A stretch of 64,000 bases of DNA from Membranipora membranacea (taxonomy: Eukaryota; Bryozoa; Gymnolaemata; Cheilostomatida; Membraniporidae), in NCBI GenBank assembly GCA_914767715.1, contig OU612065.1:36272001-36336000 (forward strand). The letters run 5' to 3'. Positions 11,647-22,399 of this stretch are shown one piece after another. The notes beneath the pieces are model-generated. The model had not been told where the DNA came from. It made no database searches and was given only the letters and a program-made list of their open reading frames with translations. Each line of letters opens with the position of its first letter. The stretch's first letter is position 1. Made by a program: the position numbers and the translations under genes.

Positions 11647-11870
11647 TTACAAACCAATATCATCATCACTGATATCTGTAGTATCAGATGATTCCCACAA
11701 ATCAAGTGATGGAAACCTCGCCGGGTCTGGCTCAACCTCCATCGGCTCCGACTCTTCTTGAATCATAGTTTGGGTCCCCGTAGTAACAGCAGATGGACCT
11801 TGTACATCCAGGGTGGACAGGTAATCGTGGTCCCTGACTGGACTCTCCATCATAGCTGTTTGTGTTCCCT
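11647..11870 (-). pseudogene. Possible acidic linker exon of the THAP-associated gene
   Basis: A minus-strand frame begins after a TTCCAG acceptor with GTQTAMMESPV, repeats the GTQT motif, and ends in an acidic stretch DTTDISDDDIG. The composition suits a disordered linker between a THAP domain and the transposase core. The downstream end does not splice in phase to the 11235 exon, so an exon may be missing or the call may be wrong. Confidence 0.35.
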
Positions 11871-12599
11871 GGAATCACAACAACAACAAAGCGGATTCTT
11901 TATTCACTAGTTATCTCTTATGTTACGGTGGCTAAAGTGCCAAATACGGCTTTTTGTTTCTCATAATGGTACTACATGGATATAATACAGGGCTAACAGT
12001 ACCTAACTCGTTTGTGTAGCTACTGGAACGGTTATCGATAAATTCAAGAAAAGCAACATTCATTATAGAAATTTATCCTGTTCTGAATGGGCACTAAAAC
12101 CCGTCGCTAACGATGGGTGTTGTTCGACATATGGCACATGCTGAATGTGACATGTGTACAGCACTCAAGGCCTATAGCATTGCTGTTTGTGCTGAAGGGG
12201 ATGGCGCGCGAGTGCTTCAGGACGTACAGCACCAGCTATACATCTCACAACACATGAATGTCGGATTGGACTAAAAATATGTCTTAGCACGAAATTGGGC
12301 TGCATCAACAAACCCTCTGCTATGATTGTTTCATAAAATTTGCTACTTCCCATACAGAGCTGGACTTTTTCTGTAATGTTGGTACATCCATCTTATAGGG
12401 ATATTGTACATTTTCCTGTGTTATATAGCATAAAAAGGTTGGCAGATCATGGTCGAGGTAGCATCAGTAATTTCATATAATAATCAACTTTGTGTAATGT
12501 AAAATGAACAATAACAGCCTTACGATGAACAATAAAATACTTACGAAAGAACAATAAATGAACAACAAATGAACAACAGTAGGAGTAGGAGAAGTAAGA

Positions 12600-12690
12600 G
12601 TAGGAGGTGGCTCAGTGGATAGAGTGCCTGTCCTTCAGCACGCAAGTGTTGAAGGTCTTGGGATCGAATCCCATTGCAGTCCACTGACTA
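12600..12690 (+). repeat. tRNA-derived SINE head
   Basis: The sequence GGTGGCTCAGTGGATAGAG (A box) followed by GGGATCGAATCCC (B box) has tRNA-like spacing on the plus strand. The downstream 150 bp may be the SINE body. It differs from the SINE family at 18.6 and 26.5 kb. Confidence 0.75.
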
Positions 12691-12904
12691 ATGGGAGTTG
12701 TTGGACCTGATAATATAAAAATAAGACATGGCAGAGCAGAGTGCAAGGACCGCCTGACACATAGAACCTTTTAGTTAGTTCCCAGGGACCTGCACCCAGT
12801 AACCAAGCACTCTGATGCAAATTGATTCCAAGATTCACAAGCTTATAAACAACAGGCATATCCTGTGAACAAGTTACAATGCGTTGTGTGGTTGTGTTCT
12901 ATGA

Positions 12905-13035
12905 CACACTCTCTTTAGCTGTGAGTGCAAGTACTATAAATAACTGCCAGCCTGTATGGTATAGTCACAGGCTGGATTAGATAGAAGGACTAGACTAGTT
13001 ATTTATATAACTTGCACTGACAGCTAAAGAGTGTT
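12905..13035. mobile_element. Fold-back (MITE-like) element
   Basis: The two ends, ACACTCTCTTTAGCTG and CAGCTAAAGAGTGT, are inverted copies. The pairing continues inward (GAGTGCAAGT with ACTTGCACT; AAATAACT with AGTTATTT; CAGCCTGT with ACAGGCTG), giving a ~130-bp imperfect hairpin. No coding capacity is seen. Confidence 0.7.
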
Positions 13036-13109
13036 TGGTGGCTTGGCCTACCTACTAAGAAGATGCATCATTCTTCTCCTTTTGGAACATAGTGTTGTTA
13101 TGAAAACTG

Positions 13110-13320
13110 TTAGCAGAATATCTGATTTACACTTACTGAGCTTGATGTAGACTTCTTATCAAAGAATGGACTTTTTGGCCAGGAACTGGCTTGCCTCCTG
13201 CAAGCTGTCTCTGGCAGACCTAATCTGCCTTGCAGATTGGTGTAGAGGGAGAATCTTACTGTCCTCGTATGGTAACTCTCCAAACTTAACTGTATTTTTG
13301 ATGCTGCAGCCACCTGAGAG
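13110..13320 (-). pseudogene. Possible exon upstream of the THAP-associated gene
   Basis: The minus strand after a CTGCAG acceptor can be read as KNTVKFGELPYEDSKIL, then SARQIRSARDSLQEA, a polar helical stretch that soon meets a stop. A different frame is open to a GTAAGTG donor. It lies between the THAP exon and the transposase-like exons, but neither reading can be linked in phase. Confidence 0.25.
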
Positions 13321-13336
13321 TTTTGTTTGCAGCTGC

Positions 13337-13373
13337 CAGCAATGAACTAAACTAAAGGTTTAGTTCATTGCTG
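13337..13373. repeat. Perfect 16-bp inverted repeat with 5-nt loop
   Basis: CAGCAATGAACTAAAC is followed by TAAAG and then the exact reverse complement. It interrupts the THAP exon and looks like a secondary rearrangement rather than a terminator. Confidence 0.8.
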
Positions 13374-13565
13374 CCAGTGGCTGTGGGCAAAATTTTCAAA
13401 ATGTGCCTCACAAACCCTGGCCGCCGAAGTGAGACTTTCAAATGAGATGTCATTTCTCTTGGCCCTGATAAACCATTCATTGGCTAGAGCTTTTGGAAGC
13501 CTAAGGAAACTCCCAGAGAAATTATCTTTCTTGTTGTTACAACTAGCAAAGATGCACTGAACCAT
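13365..13565 (-). pseudogene. THAP zinc-finger exon, 3' end truncated by a hairpin
   Basis: The frame starts MVQCIFASCNNKK and continues GSFLRLPKALANEW and ARVCEAHFENFA. It shows the C2CH pattern of THAP DNA-binding domains (C..A.C early, W mid-domain, VC..HF late). The usual distal part (AVPxxF-type end) is absent. The frame runs instead into a perfect 16-bp inverted repeat at 13,337-13,373 and stops. It lies upstream of the THAP-associated transposase-like exons on the same strand and is probably their N-terminal exon. Confidence 0.65.
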
Positions 13566-13805
13566 TTTGTTTGAATTTGAAATAATGATGAAGTTCTCTG
13601 ACTACCAATCTTACTGAATAAATCTGAACTGAACAATGTGCTTTAGCCTGGATAGTCTGTGATGTGTGGGTGGGGGTACACCCACCCACACAACAAAGAC
13701 AGACTACCTAAGATAAATGTGTTCATCGGAAATCCACATAGACATATGTCTATGGAAATCAAGAAGACTAGTCCACTCCATTCATTGGCTGAGCCGCCTT
13801 CTTCT

Positions 13806-13921
13806 TCCGCATTGGGGGTTCACTAAAATGCGGAAATGCGGAATTTCTCTTGAAAGTACGCGTTAGCACGCGTGTTTCTCAGTTTTACGATGAAATGACT
13901 AAAATGCGGAAATTTGGAAAA
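13806..13921. mobile_element. MITE-like repeat with the TTCCGCATTTTAGT motif, copy 1
   Basis: The sequence GGGTTCACTAAAATGCGG begins the segment, and ATGACTAAAATGCGGAAA recurs near its end. The same 16-bp motif occurs five more times, in both orientations, at 21,002-21,200, including the end sequence TTAGTGAACCC. Confidence 0.55.
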
Positions 13922-14274
13922 CACATTCTAATTGGTTAATTGAATCCCACCAAGCCAATCAGGGGTAGTCATCTCATTTTCTGCCTAATCTAAAACATGG
14001 TCAGGATTTGGGTTGATGCCTGGTGGTGTTCTTCATGAAGAAGCTCTGTAAAGCTGCATACTCTACTCTGCTAATGAAGACTATACCGCTGTAGTGTTTT
14101 CCTTTCCAGTCTCAGCAAGTTTCAGGTAACAGTTTCCATCCTTGTATAGTAAAGTAGTAGCACTCACTAATTTAGCTAAATATTTCCAACGTCTGTATGT
14201 TTAAATAATAATCATCATCATTACTACTACTTCACTAACTAATCATTTCTTTTTCTACTTTACTCATGGGTCCC

Positions 14275-14480
14275 AGGGGCCCATGCCTTTACCATAGGCC
14301 CTCTAGGCATCTGGAGTTACAAGCATGTCCAGTATAGTTGATACTGGACATGCTTGTAACTCCAGATGCCTATGGCCTATACGTTGCTTGGAAAGGACTA
14401 GGATGGGTGACCAATGTCCATGATCATGATCATGGACATTGGCAAAGTATACATGCTTGTATTGTAACTCCAGATGCCTT
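14275..14480. mobile_element. Nested fold-back element with a 32-bp perfect hairpin
   Basis: Bases 14,304-14,335 and 14,341-14,372 are exact reverse complements with a 5-nt loop. They are followed by a second palindrome centred on CATGATCATGATCATG (near 14,428), and the unit AACTCCAGATGCC recurs near 14,472. Parts recur at 14,640-14,810, 28,006-28,137 and 34,147-34,279 (CCAATGTCCAGTA, ACATGC.T). Between the palindromes, GGACTAGGATGGGTGACC resembles box C of 5S rRNA. Confidence 0.7.
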
Positions 14481-14644
14481 TACTGTAGGTAGTACTATTA
14501 CTACTACTTAATCAGATTACTAGTTACAAGTCTAGTAGCCTTCCCACTCACTGAACTAAACCAATACTCTGCTGTTATATACCAACACGTTACACTTACT
14601 CAAGTCAGTGCTGTATTGTGTGCTTAGATCAGTGACTGTGTGGA

Positions 14645-14810
14645 GGTTATGAGCATGTATACTTTGCCATAGCCTGTCTTGACAAGCTTTTTTCGGCGCC
14701 CACCCTCCAACAAAGCTTTTCAAGACAGGCTAACTTTGCCAATGGACATCGGATTGGCGAAGTATACAATTACATGCTTGTAAGTTCTCCAGATGCTGAT
14801 AGTCCCATGG
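14645..14810. mobile_element. Related fold-back element
   Basis: AGCCTGTCTTGACAAGCTTTT pairs with AAAGCTTTTCAAGACAGGCT across a short GC-rich loop. The flanks carry GTATACTTTGCC and GGCGAAGTATAC, also inverted, followed by ACATGCTTGTAA and CCAGATGC as in the 14.3-kb element. Confidence 0.65.
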
Positions 14811-14829
14811 TGCCTCTGGCCTGGGACTT

Positions 14830-17500
14830 ACTTGCAAGCCTTATTTTACATTATATATATAAGCCTAGGTAGGAACTCAAGTCCATAATCTTGTCAAGGT
14901 CTTTGTTGGTTTGGTACGTTCAAACTAAACTTTTAACTTCAACTTGATCCAACCCCCTGCGTCACATGGCCCACAACACATTAACCCTGGGTTGTGATGA
15001 GTTGTGTGTGGATGTTACGGCCCTCGGGACATGGGACCTGTGTGTGGTTGCATTATACTCACTCACCGTACAACAGCACAACAATGAGTGACTTTAATTA
15101 ATATTAATTCGATATAAAAATGCCATTTATTTGTACTCATTTGAAACAACATGTGCTGTGCTTCAAAGGCTTCCTTGGTCAGTAGATCGCCTAACGCTCA
15201 GTTAATTCCTCTTACATTGGTTGTTGGGGAATCAATGGGGACATATCCTTAAGCATTGTCCGTGTCGTAATTGATTTTGTACTCGACCACAGAAATATCA
15301 ATGGTCAATGGAATTCTCAAAATTTGTTTGCTCCTGTAATTGCTATAGCTATGTATGGGCATAATAACAATACACTACACTACTGTTGCCAGCTACAAAA
15401 TACCGATGTTGTTCCCCTAGCTTACTTGCTGGTTTGATTAAGCACAGTTGCTGTAGCCTACATTAGAAGGTGTGATAAAAAAGTTCTTGTTATGATGTGC
15501 ATACAAATACACTTCATATCACACCAAAATTGAGCTTTGGTTAGTTTATGCCATATGGCTAAATGAAAAAAAAAGAAGATTTTTCAAGCTAACTTAATCA
15601 TATACTATACACCCCTCCTTCTTATGATCTCCACTTTAGAAAGCTGAAAGTAGTGAGGCTTGGTGGTTCTTAGAAATGTACATGTAGTTATATTCAGATT
15701 ACTAGAGATTGGTCAATTTATCCATAGTATTGCTTCTGAATGTATTACTTCTGAAGATCATAACCCACATTGCATTGAAAGAATATGCAGAAAAAAACAA
15801 TGTGCAGTATGGATATTACCTGGGCCTGTAAGTGCATGATATTTGCTTGTTGCAGGAAAAAAGGTTTTTTTCTCTTACTGGGGATGGTTTTACTGTGAGA
15901 AGAGCGATTGGTGGTCTTCATACTCATTTCTATTCATTGAGAACTGCGACTGAGACAAAGATCAGTGTGAGTAGGCTACTTCTAGTCTTTTAGGAAAATC
16001 AAGTCTAGATGACAAAGATGTCTGTGGGCTTTTTATTTTTCCCATAAGATTACTTCATCATATTTCAGACCCTGTGTAGAATTATGCTTTAGTTAGATGA
16101 TTTGTTTGCTGAGTTGTCTGCTCACACTTATTGAGTAGGTAACTTTGAATGGAATTTAACGCTAGCTATGTGTGAGCAGTGAGGGTGCAGGCAGGGTGAG
16201 GGTGGTGCGAGCCCTTTCGCCTATAGATAGGTCATGAGGTTGTAAGCCCACCTATCTAGACCTGACTTAATCGTGCTCCACATCATTCAGATGCTATTAT
16301 TAAGTTTCATAGACCAGCACGCTAGACAGTGCACCGTTTGGAATAAAAATGACACTTGGGCCATATGCCTACACTGAACAGCTTAGTGTTAATGTACTTA
16401 CAGCCTCTTTCAACTTTAAAGCTGATGAATTTGTCATGGAGATCCTAGGTCTTTGGTTTTGGCTCACAGAATTATTTATTAGACAGCTTATAGTGCATTA
16501 ATCCCAATAGTATTTTTTTTAATGGATAACCATTAAGTGAAATACTTGCACTACAAAAAAAGCGGCATCCTCACTGCTCTTTGCCTTGAAAATATATAAT
16601 TATCTCTAAACATATTGCTGAGAAGTAGCATATTTAGTTGCACTGATTGCCCATGTACAATTGAATTTGGCATCAGTAATTCAGTGCAACTTTTGAAATG
16701 ACGGTGAAGACCACTTGCCATTTTAGATGTGCGGTAGCGAAGATGTCAGATGTTCACTGATTACTCACAGGCAATGCCACTGTTTCGTCTGCAGTACTCA
16801 ACACTATACAGTGTGCCTCTCTAACCAATGAGGGAGTTCATTGGTCTAACAAGCAAAAGCCATTGTAAGTTGACCTAGTCATAAAACTTTAAAAAATGCC
16901 AAATAATGTGGAATAATGTGAAGAAAGCTTGAGTTGCTTGGTGGTAAGGTAATTAGTGTCATATTATGACATACTATGTGAAAAATCAGCAGTTTTTCAT
17001 TTTTTTTTCCCATTGAGTTCCCTTAATTCAATTTGATTCATCAATTGCGGAACAACTAATATATCTGTATCCTCATCATTGATCAGTTTGTCCAACGATG
17101 TTCAATTGTTTGTATCTTACCTCAAAAATCCATCACAGGCGTTTTTTGAAGTAGCTTGGCACTGATTTTGTTTGTTATTGGTACTTGTAGAACTGAGTGT
17201 CACTAAAAGTTAATTCAATCTGTTAGTGAATACAGGTCGATTACTCTCATCATACCATGCAAGGAAAATCCTGCATGCGTGATCATGACTATCCAAAGAG
17301 TGGGAAACATGGGAAACAGACTTTATGTTGAGGTAATTTTGATAACTTTTGCATTACATGCTGTGAGTGTTATGTTCTAGACCTATCTCAGTTGCCTCAT
17401 AATCCCTGAATGATCACATGGTGGGAGTAGGTGTTTATCATAGCTCTTGCCCCATGATCAAGACTTTTCTGACAACATAATTAGTCTGATACAGAGGGTT
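14830..17500. other. No gene recognised
   Basis: AT-rich sequence with scattered simple repeats. The longest frame here (15,745-15,927 minus) has a hydrophobic end but no domain, splice context or similarity to anything else in the window. Confidence 0.4.
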
Positions 17501-17519
17501 GACAGCATGTAGTTTATAA

Positions 17520-18860
17520 CAACAATTGTCCAAAATACCTCAAAAAAGTGAGTGCCCTACCCACCGGTCCATGACTTCTGAAAATCTGTTGTGTCGATTG
17601 CATGGCCTGAAATACGGAGCACATCACATAGTGTGCTATTATGAAAAGGATTGATACTGGTAATTAGCAAGTTTGATAAGCCCCACACACAGTTATATGT
17701 GGAGTAATTTTACAGACTACTTACAGTAAATCCATCTGATTTATACCCTCCCCACCCACACAAGTCCCTTACATTGTTGGGTTGGCGTAAACAAACCACT
17801 AACGGTAACAATGGTTCCTACATATTATATATTTTATATTTCAGGTTGTTCCCAGATTTCCAGTTCAGGTTGAGGTTATAAGTGTGCTGATGTTATGATG
17901 CATGTTTATGTGTTATGGCGATGAATAACATTCAGGTAAGAAATACCCGTCAGAAAGAAGTATAATGTAAAACTTAACTTATCCAGTGGCCGCATGTGTG
18001 AAATCCAACCATCATTCAGTACTTCAAATTCAAACTACCTTATAACCCATATAAATATTAGCTTTTGAAGACAAGCTGAAAAAACAGTACGATCTCATAA
18101 TGTCACTTCGCGCAACGCCTTAAGTTTTGAAAATTGGTTTGTGTACATCCTTCATAAATAACCCAAGAGAAGTAAATAAATAAAAAGATAAATAGTTAGG
18201 AGGTGACTTTATGTTAGCACACCCCAATTTCCGCAAAGCCATTTTATTAAAACTCCTCTTGGGTGGTTCAAAAGAAGCTATCCTCTTCAAACATGGTTTT
18301 TTTGTACTCTTGGGTAGAGAGGATATACACCTCTATGAGGTAAGGGGCTAGAAACGCTCGTCAATGTGACTAAAAATCCAGCTTCAGCAGTACCGATTGC
18401 ATGGTCTGAAAATTTGTTTTGAGTAATGTAACAGACTATCTGAAGAAATTCCATATCACATGTACCCTCCCTGCTGCCACAAAATTACCCTTCCATACAT
18501 TCTAGGGTTGTAGTAAACAAACCACAAATGTATTTAACAGGCAGTAACAATGGTTCACCATATTATAGTAGAGGTATACACCCGAGGGTGCTGGGGGCTG
18601 GAACAATCAACCTTGAAAGCTCCCCCAACGGGATTTGAACTCACAAATCCTGCGACACCAATCGACTGGCAGTGAATAGCAAGCCGATAACCGATTGCAC
18701 CATCTCACCGTCCCCACAAATTTTATATTTCATTTTTTTATTTCAGATGATTTCCAGACTCCTTGCTCAGGTTTGCAGTATTAGTATACTGATGTTATGC
18801 AGGGTGTTTATTTATAATGGTGAAGAACCGTGTACAATAAGGTCAGTGATATGTATATAT
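17520..18860. repeat. Two diverged copies of a ~0.8-kb segment; the second is interrupted by a SINE
   Basis: Blocks near 17,590-17,960 (GATTGCATGGCCTGAAA, GTAACAATGGTTC, ATATTTCAGGTTG) recur in the same order at 18,395-18,850. In the second copy the sequence between CATATTATA and TTTTATATTTC is split by the minus-strand SINE at 18,565-18,716. The first copy therefore shows the empty site. Confidence 0.65.
18565..18716 (-). repeat. tRNA-derived SINE (family A), full length
   Basis: The reverse strand begins GGTGAGATGGTGCAATCGG (A box), has GAGTTCAAATCCCG (B-box-like), and ends GCACCCTCGGGTGTATACC. The same head and tail occur at 26,490-26,636. It is inserted in a duplicated segment whose other copy (17,825-17,850) lacks it. 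Confidence 0.8.
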
Positions 18861-21000
18861 ATATTGAGACATATGTTGAAACAAACCACATCATTGTTCA
18901 ATACTTCAGAATCCCACTTACAAATTTATCTGATAATTTTTCGTCATACTACTGCTGGTCAGGGACTTGCATTATACAGGCCTGCTGCAGCAAATATTAT
19001 TTTCCAAATAATCAGTCCTAATTTCAATTTTATAACTGCGAGACCCTTGGGCTTGATGAGTATAATGTGCATAAAAAACATGCTTCAATACCTCCAAAAT
19101 CGCTAGGCATCTCACAACTGGGTGGGAAGAGATACATGTGCTGCGGAACCAAAAGTGACTAGGAAGCTAGCATGTCAAACAAGCAGTTCCAATATTGGAA
19201 GCTGATCTTGAGAAAAGACTGCCAATCTTGCCATGACCTGCAAGAAGTTGATTGCCCTTGTCCAAAAGACTTACCTACCGTACAGTTAGCAGTTAGATCT
19301 AATACCAAGGATGGTCTGTGGGTATCTAAAGCGTAACCTTATGTCATATGATACTGTGGCAGGATAATTTTTGCGATTGGGGGCATATGCCCTAGTTGTA
19401 GGTAAAAGATATGAAATAAGTTCTGAAACATTAGGCCTTAGAGACCTGCACAATGATCAACCATCAGCCTTTAGCTAGGGGGTGGTCAAACCATTTTCAA
19501 TATCATTAGGGAAGAAGCTGCGGTCTGTTGTTTCTATTTCATCAGGGAGTCTCCTTTTCGGCAGGGAGGACGGGTGGGATACCCTCCCTGCTCCCTGTTT
19601 TTTTTCACTTCAAATTGAGACAAATCATAGAGTTGTTCTCTCTTTGACATGTAAGTTCAATGAGGGGAAAACCGATGATAAGACGTCCTTAAGTTGCCCC
19701 CAGACTGCTCAGCTGACATTTTTATCTTTTCTTCTAGGGATGCATCTACCGAGTTCTGTGATTGCTGAGAATAACTCTTGCTATGGACTGAAGCTGCCTT
19801 ATGATCGATAGATTCTAGTCCATCTTGTGCAGAAGGTCAAAACAGACTCTCCAATCAACATAAATTGTGTCTTTGAGCCGAAAGACACAGCCATTAAAGC
19901 TGGTACCTTCGTAGAATTGATAGAAGGTTTTTCGAAGTAAATGTAGTCTATCGATAAATTTCAGATTGTTAATAATGTCAAACTTTTCCTCCTGCTAAAA
20001 TTCAACTCATCTAATGTAGGTCAGTTTTATTTCATAAACACCACAGTGAATCAAGGTTTAATCTTGCTAAATACAATGTTACAGATGTATGTTTGCTTAT
20101 AAACTACCTCTGATTTTAGTAAAACATTGGCTGATATTACGCTTCTACACTATCAATACCTGAAACAATGAATTGTTTTATAAATATCTACCAACTACAT
20201 TGTTGGACTCACTTGTGCTTTTATACAGGCTGATCAATATGATTATTGTGTGGCTTATGAAAATAAAAAGTATAATTACTCAGTCTCATCACGCAATCTT
20301 GACTAAGTGCTTGGATATTATAAGTTATAATTAGTTCATTTGCACTTTAATAGAGCAGAATGAAAAACCAAAAAAACTCTTATGAATTCTTGTGACAAGG
20401 ACCACCCTGCCTTTCCCGGAAAATGATCTTTGGTGTATCTCTACTGTACACGGTTCTGCTACAAAGGACTTGATCACCAATAGACTGATCTTCATATTTT
20501 CACAGATGTCTTCCTATGTTCTCCGATGACTTTTTTGCTACTACAATGATAATCACCTAACGTCACCACTTGTAAGATATCAGGTTAACTATCGATGTGT
20601 AAACACCCGGGTTGCTAATTGCATATATTATCTAGTTTCACTCTCAATGTATACTAGTGTCCTATAGCTTCATTCTCAATGTATAATATGCCCATAAAAG
20701 CATTTCTGCTCAATAAAACTTGCCTCTATCAAAATCTGCATTTCAGAAATAGTAACTATCATGGGAATTTTGTTTGACAAATCATCATATTAGAGTTATC
20801 TTCTCCTGAATACTCATTCTCATGTATATATTTCACTGGGAATTCCGCTTTAATAAATAAATAGTGCTACAGCTGTACTATAACACATAATTTCTAACCC
20901 AGATTGCCCATACACATGGCCTATTAGATGTTTTCATAGAACACATATCAATTTTATTCTTATAGGCCACATTCAGTGGTAAAAAAAGCTAAATATGAAA
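18860..21000. other. No gene recognised
   Basis: The frames at 18,672-19,106 and 19,482-19,811 are the longest, but they are hydrophobic or low-information and the first overlaps a SINE. No splice chain or domain could be supported. Confidence 0.4.
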
Positions 21001-21001
21001 T

Positions 21002-21200
21002 TTCCGCATTTTAGTCAATTTTGACTAAAATGCGGAAAAATGCTTTTCAAGGTCACAAGTAGGTCACAAATTGATTTTCGCATTTTAGTCAATCCCACAC
21101 ATGATTGACTAAAATGCGGAAATACGCACTAATTCCCGCAACACGCACGTGAATTTGCGTGATCACGGATTTCCGCATTTTAGTGAACCCGTCCGCATTG
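21002..21200. mobile_element. MITE-like repeat with the TTCCGCATTTTAGT motif, copy 2
   Basis: Two palindromes, each made of TTTTAGTCAA facing its complement TTGACTAAAA with CCGCA/TGCGG ends, lie at 21,002-21,037 and 21,077-21,121. A fifth single copy ends TTTAGTGAACCC at about 21,190. The motif also occurs at 13.8 kb. Confidence 0.6.
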
Positions 21201-21209
21201 TGAGTCTAG

Positions 21210-22070
21210 CTTATAACTTATCAAGGTTTTTATTTTATTCATGTTTTGGTTTCCGGTTTGGGATTTTCAGCAAATATGGAAACTGTGAAGAACATCATAA
21301 CAGTGAGTGGCAAAACAGGTAAATCCTTGACTATGATTTGACACCAAGTTAACAGGGAGGGGTGATTGAGAGAAAACAGCTTAACCATTAAGGCTTTTCT
21401 TGTTATATTCAGTGGAAAGCTTATCATTTACCTTTCTTGAATGCAATCGCTCTTTTGAATAAAAATAAAATCACAAATAGGACTAGGTCTCTCTTTAGTT
21501 TAGAAACTGCCTTATGAAAATAGAGTTGACCTAGTTTCTATACTATCATGTATCAGTTGTTGGCAGCCTTGAGGGGTGGTTGACAGTTAAAGGGATAGCA
21601 ATCAGACAAAGTTGTGTGAAAGTTTTGAGTGAAGAATTTTGAGATTAACGCTGTCTTGCAGACCATTCAGTAACAATACATTGTTGTTGCAGTGAGTGAG
21701 ACCTAGTGATCCAGCCGGCAAGGTTTAGCCAGCAACCTTCTGTAGAGGTTGCCAATGGGCAGCTTTATTGTTAGCCAATATCTGACATCACCTGTCTTTG
21801 ATAGGTATTCCAGAGGGAGCCAGATATCCCCATTCCCAGCAACAGATATAATTGGTTGTAGATGCTTCTGCTTTTGTACTCTATTTTCTTGCCATTGGCG
21901 GTTGCAGAAATAACTTTTCTGGACTGACAACACATAGCAAAAACTCAAATATTAATGTATTTACGATCTATTAGTATGGCTCCAGCATGAGAACAGTTTA
22001 CTCCCCATTGTTTTCGACAGGGCTCTCAACCCCTCAGGTTAAGCCCGAGTTACACAGATTTTTGGGGTCA
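21210..22070. other. No gene recognised
   Basis: Short frames on the minus strand (21,239-21,427 and 21,703-21,948) show no domain. A CACTCACTGCAACAAC-like stretch occurs near 21,690, but nothing diagnostic. Confidence 0.4.
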
Positions 22071-22074
22071 ACTC

Positions 22075-22390
22075 AGGCTACTCAGGGCACAGACAGCAGG
22101 TCACTGACCGTTGATTTGATGAGTTGCAGCCTTGTGTTTGTTGTGTTGAAGATGGGAAGCTGTGTATGAACCAGGTTATCGCAGCTCATTGGTCAGAATA
22201 GAATATTCTGACCAATGAGAGAGAAGTGACTCATCTGAGCAACTCATTTGGCGGGTACAGAAGCTGCGCAGCTGCGATAACCTGGTTCATGCAAGCTTCC
22301 CATTTTCACCACAACAAACACAAACCACACACACACAAGGCTTCAACTCATCAAATCAACTGTCAGTGAGCCGCTGTCTGTGCTCAGGGG
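22075..22390. mobile_element. Fold-back element, ~310 bp
   Basis: The left arm (CACAGACAGCAGGTCACTGAC, TTGATTTGATGAGTTG, AACCAGGTTATCGCAGCT) and the right arm are inverted copies. The centre is the perfect palindrome ATTGGTCAGAATA-GAATATTCTGACCAAT (22,189-22,219). Mismatches in the arms indicate an old insertion. No coding capacity. Confidence 0.8.
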
Positions 22391-22399
22391 ATTTTAGAA

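Noticed and set aside
11647-11853. Acidic frame as a separate small gene
   Set aside because: Has an acceptor on one side and repeats the GTQT phrase of a linker; better kept as a possible exon of the THAP-associated gene.
18672-19106. 144-aa plus-strand frame
   Set aside because: Overlaps a SINE and a duplicated non-coding block; no domain, no splice support.
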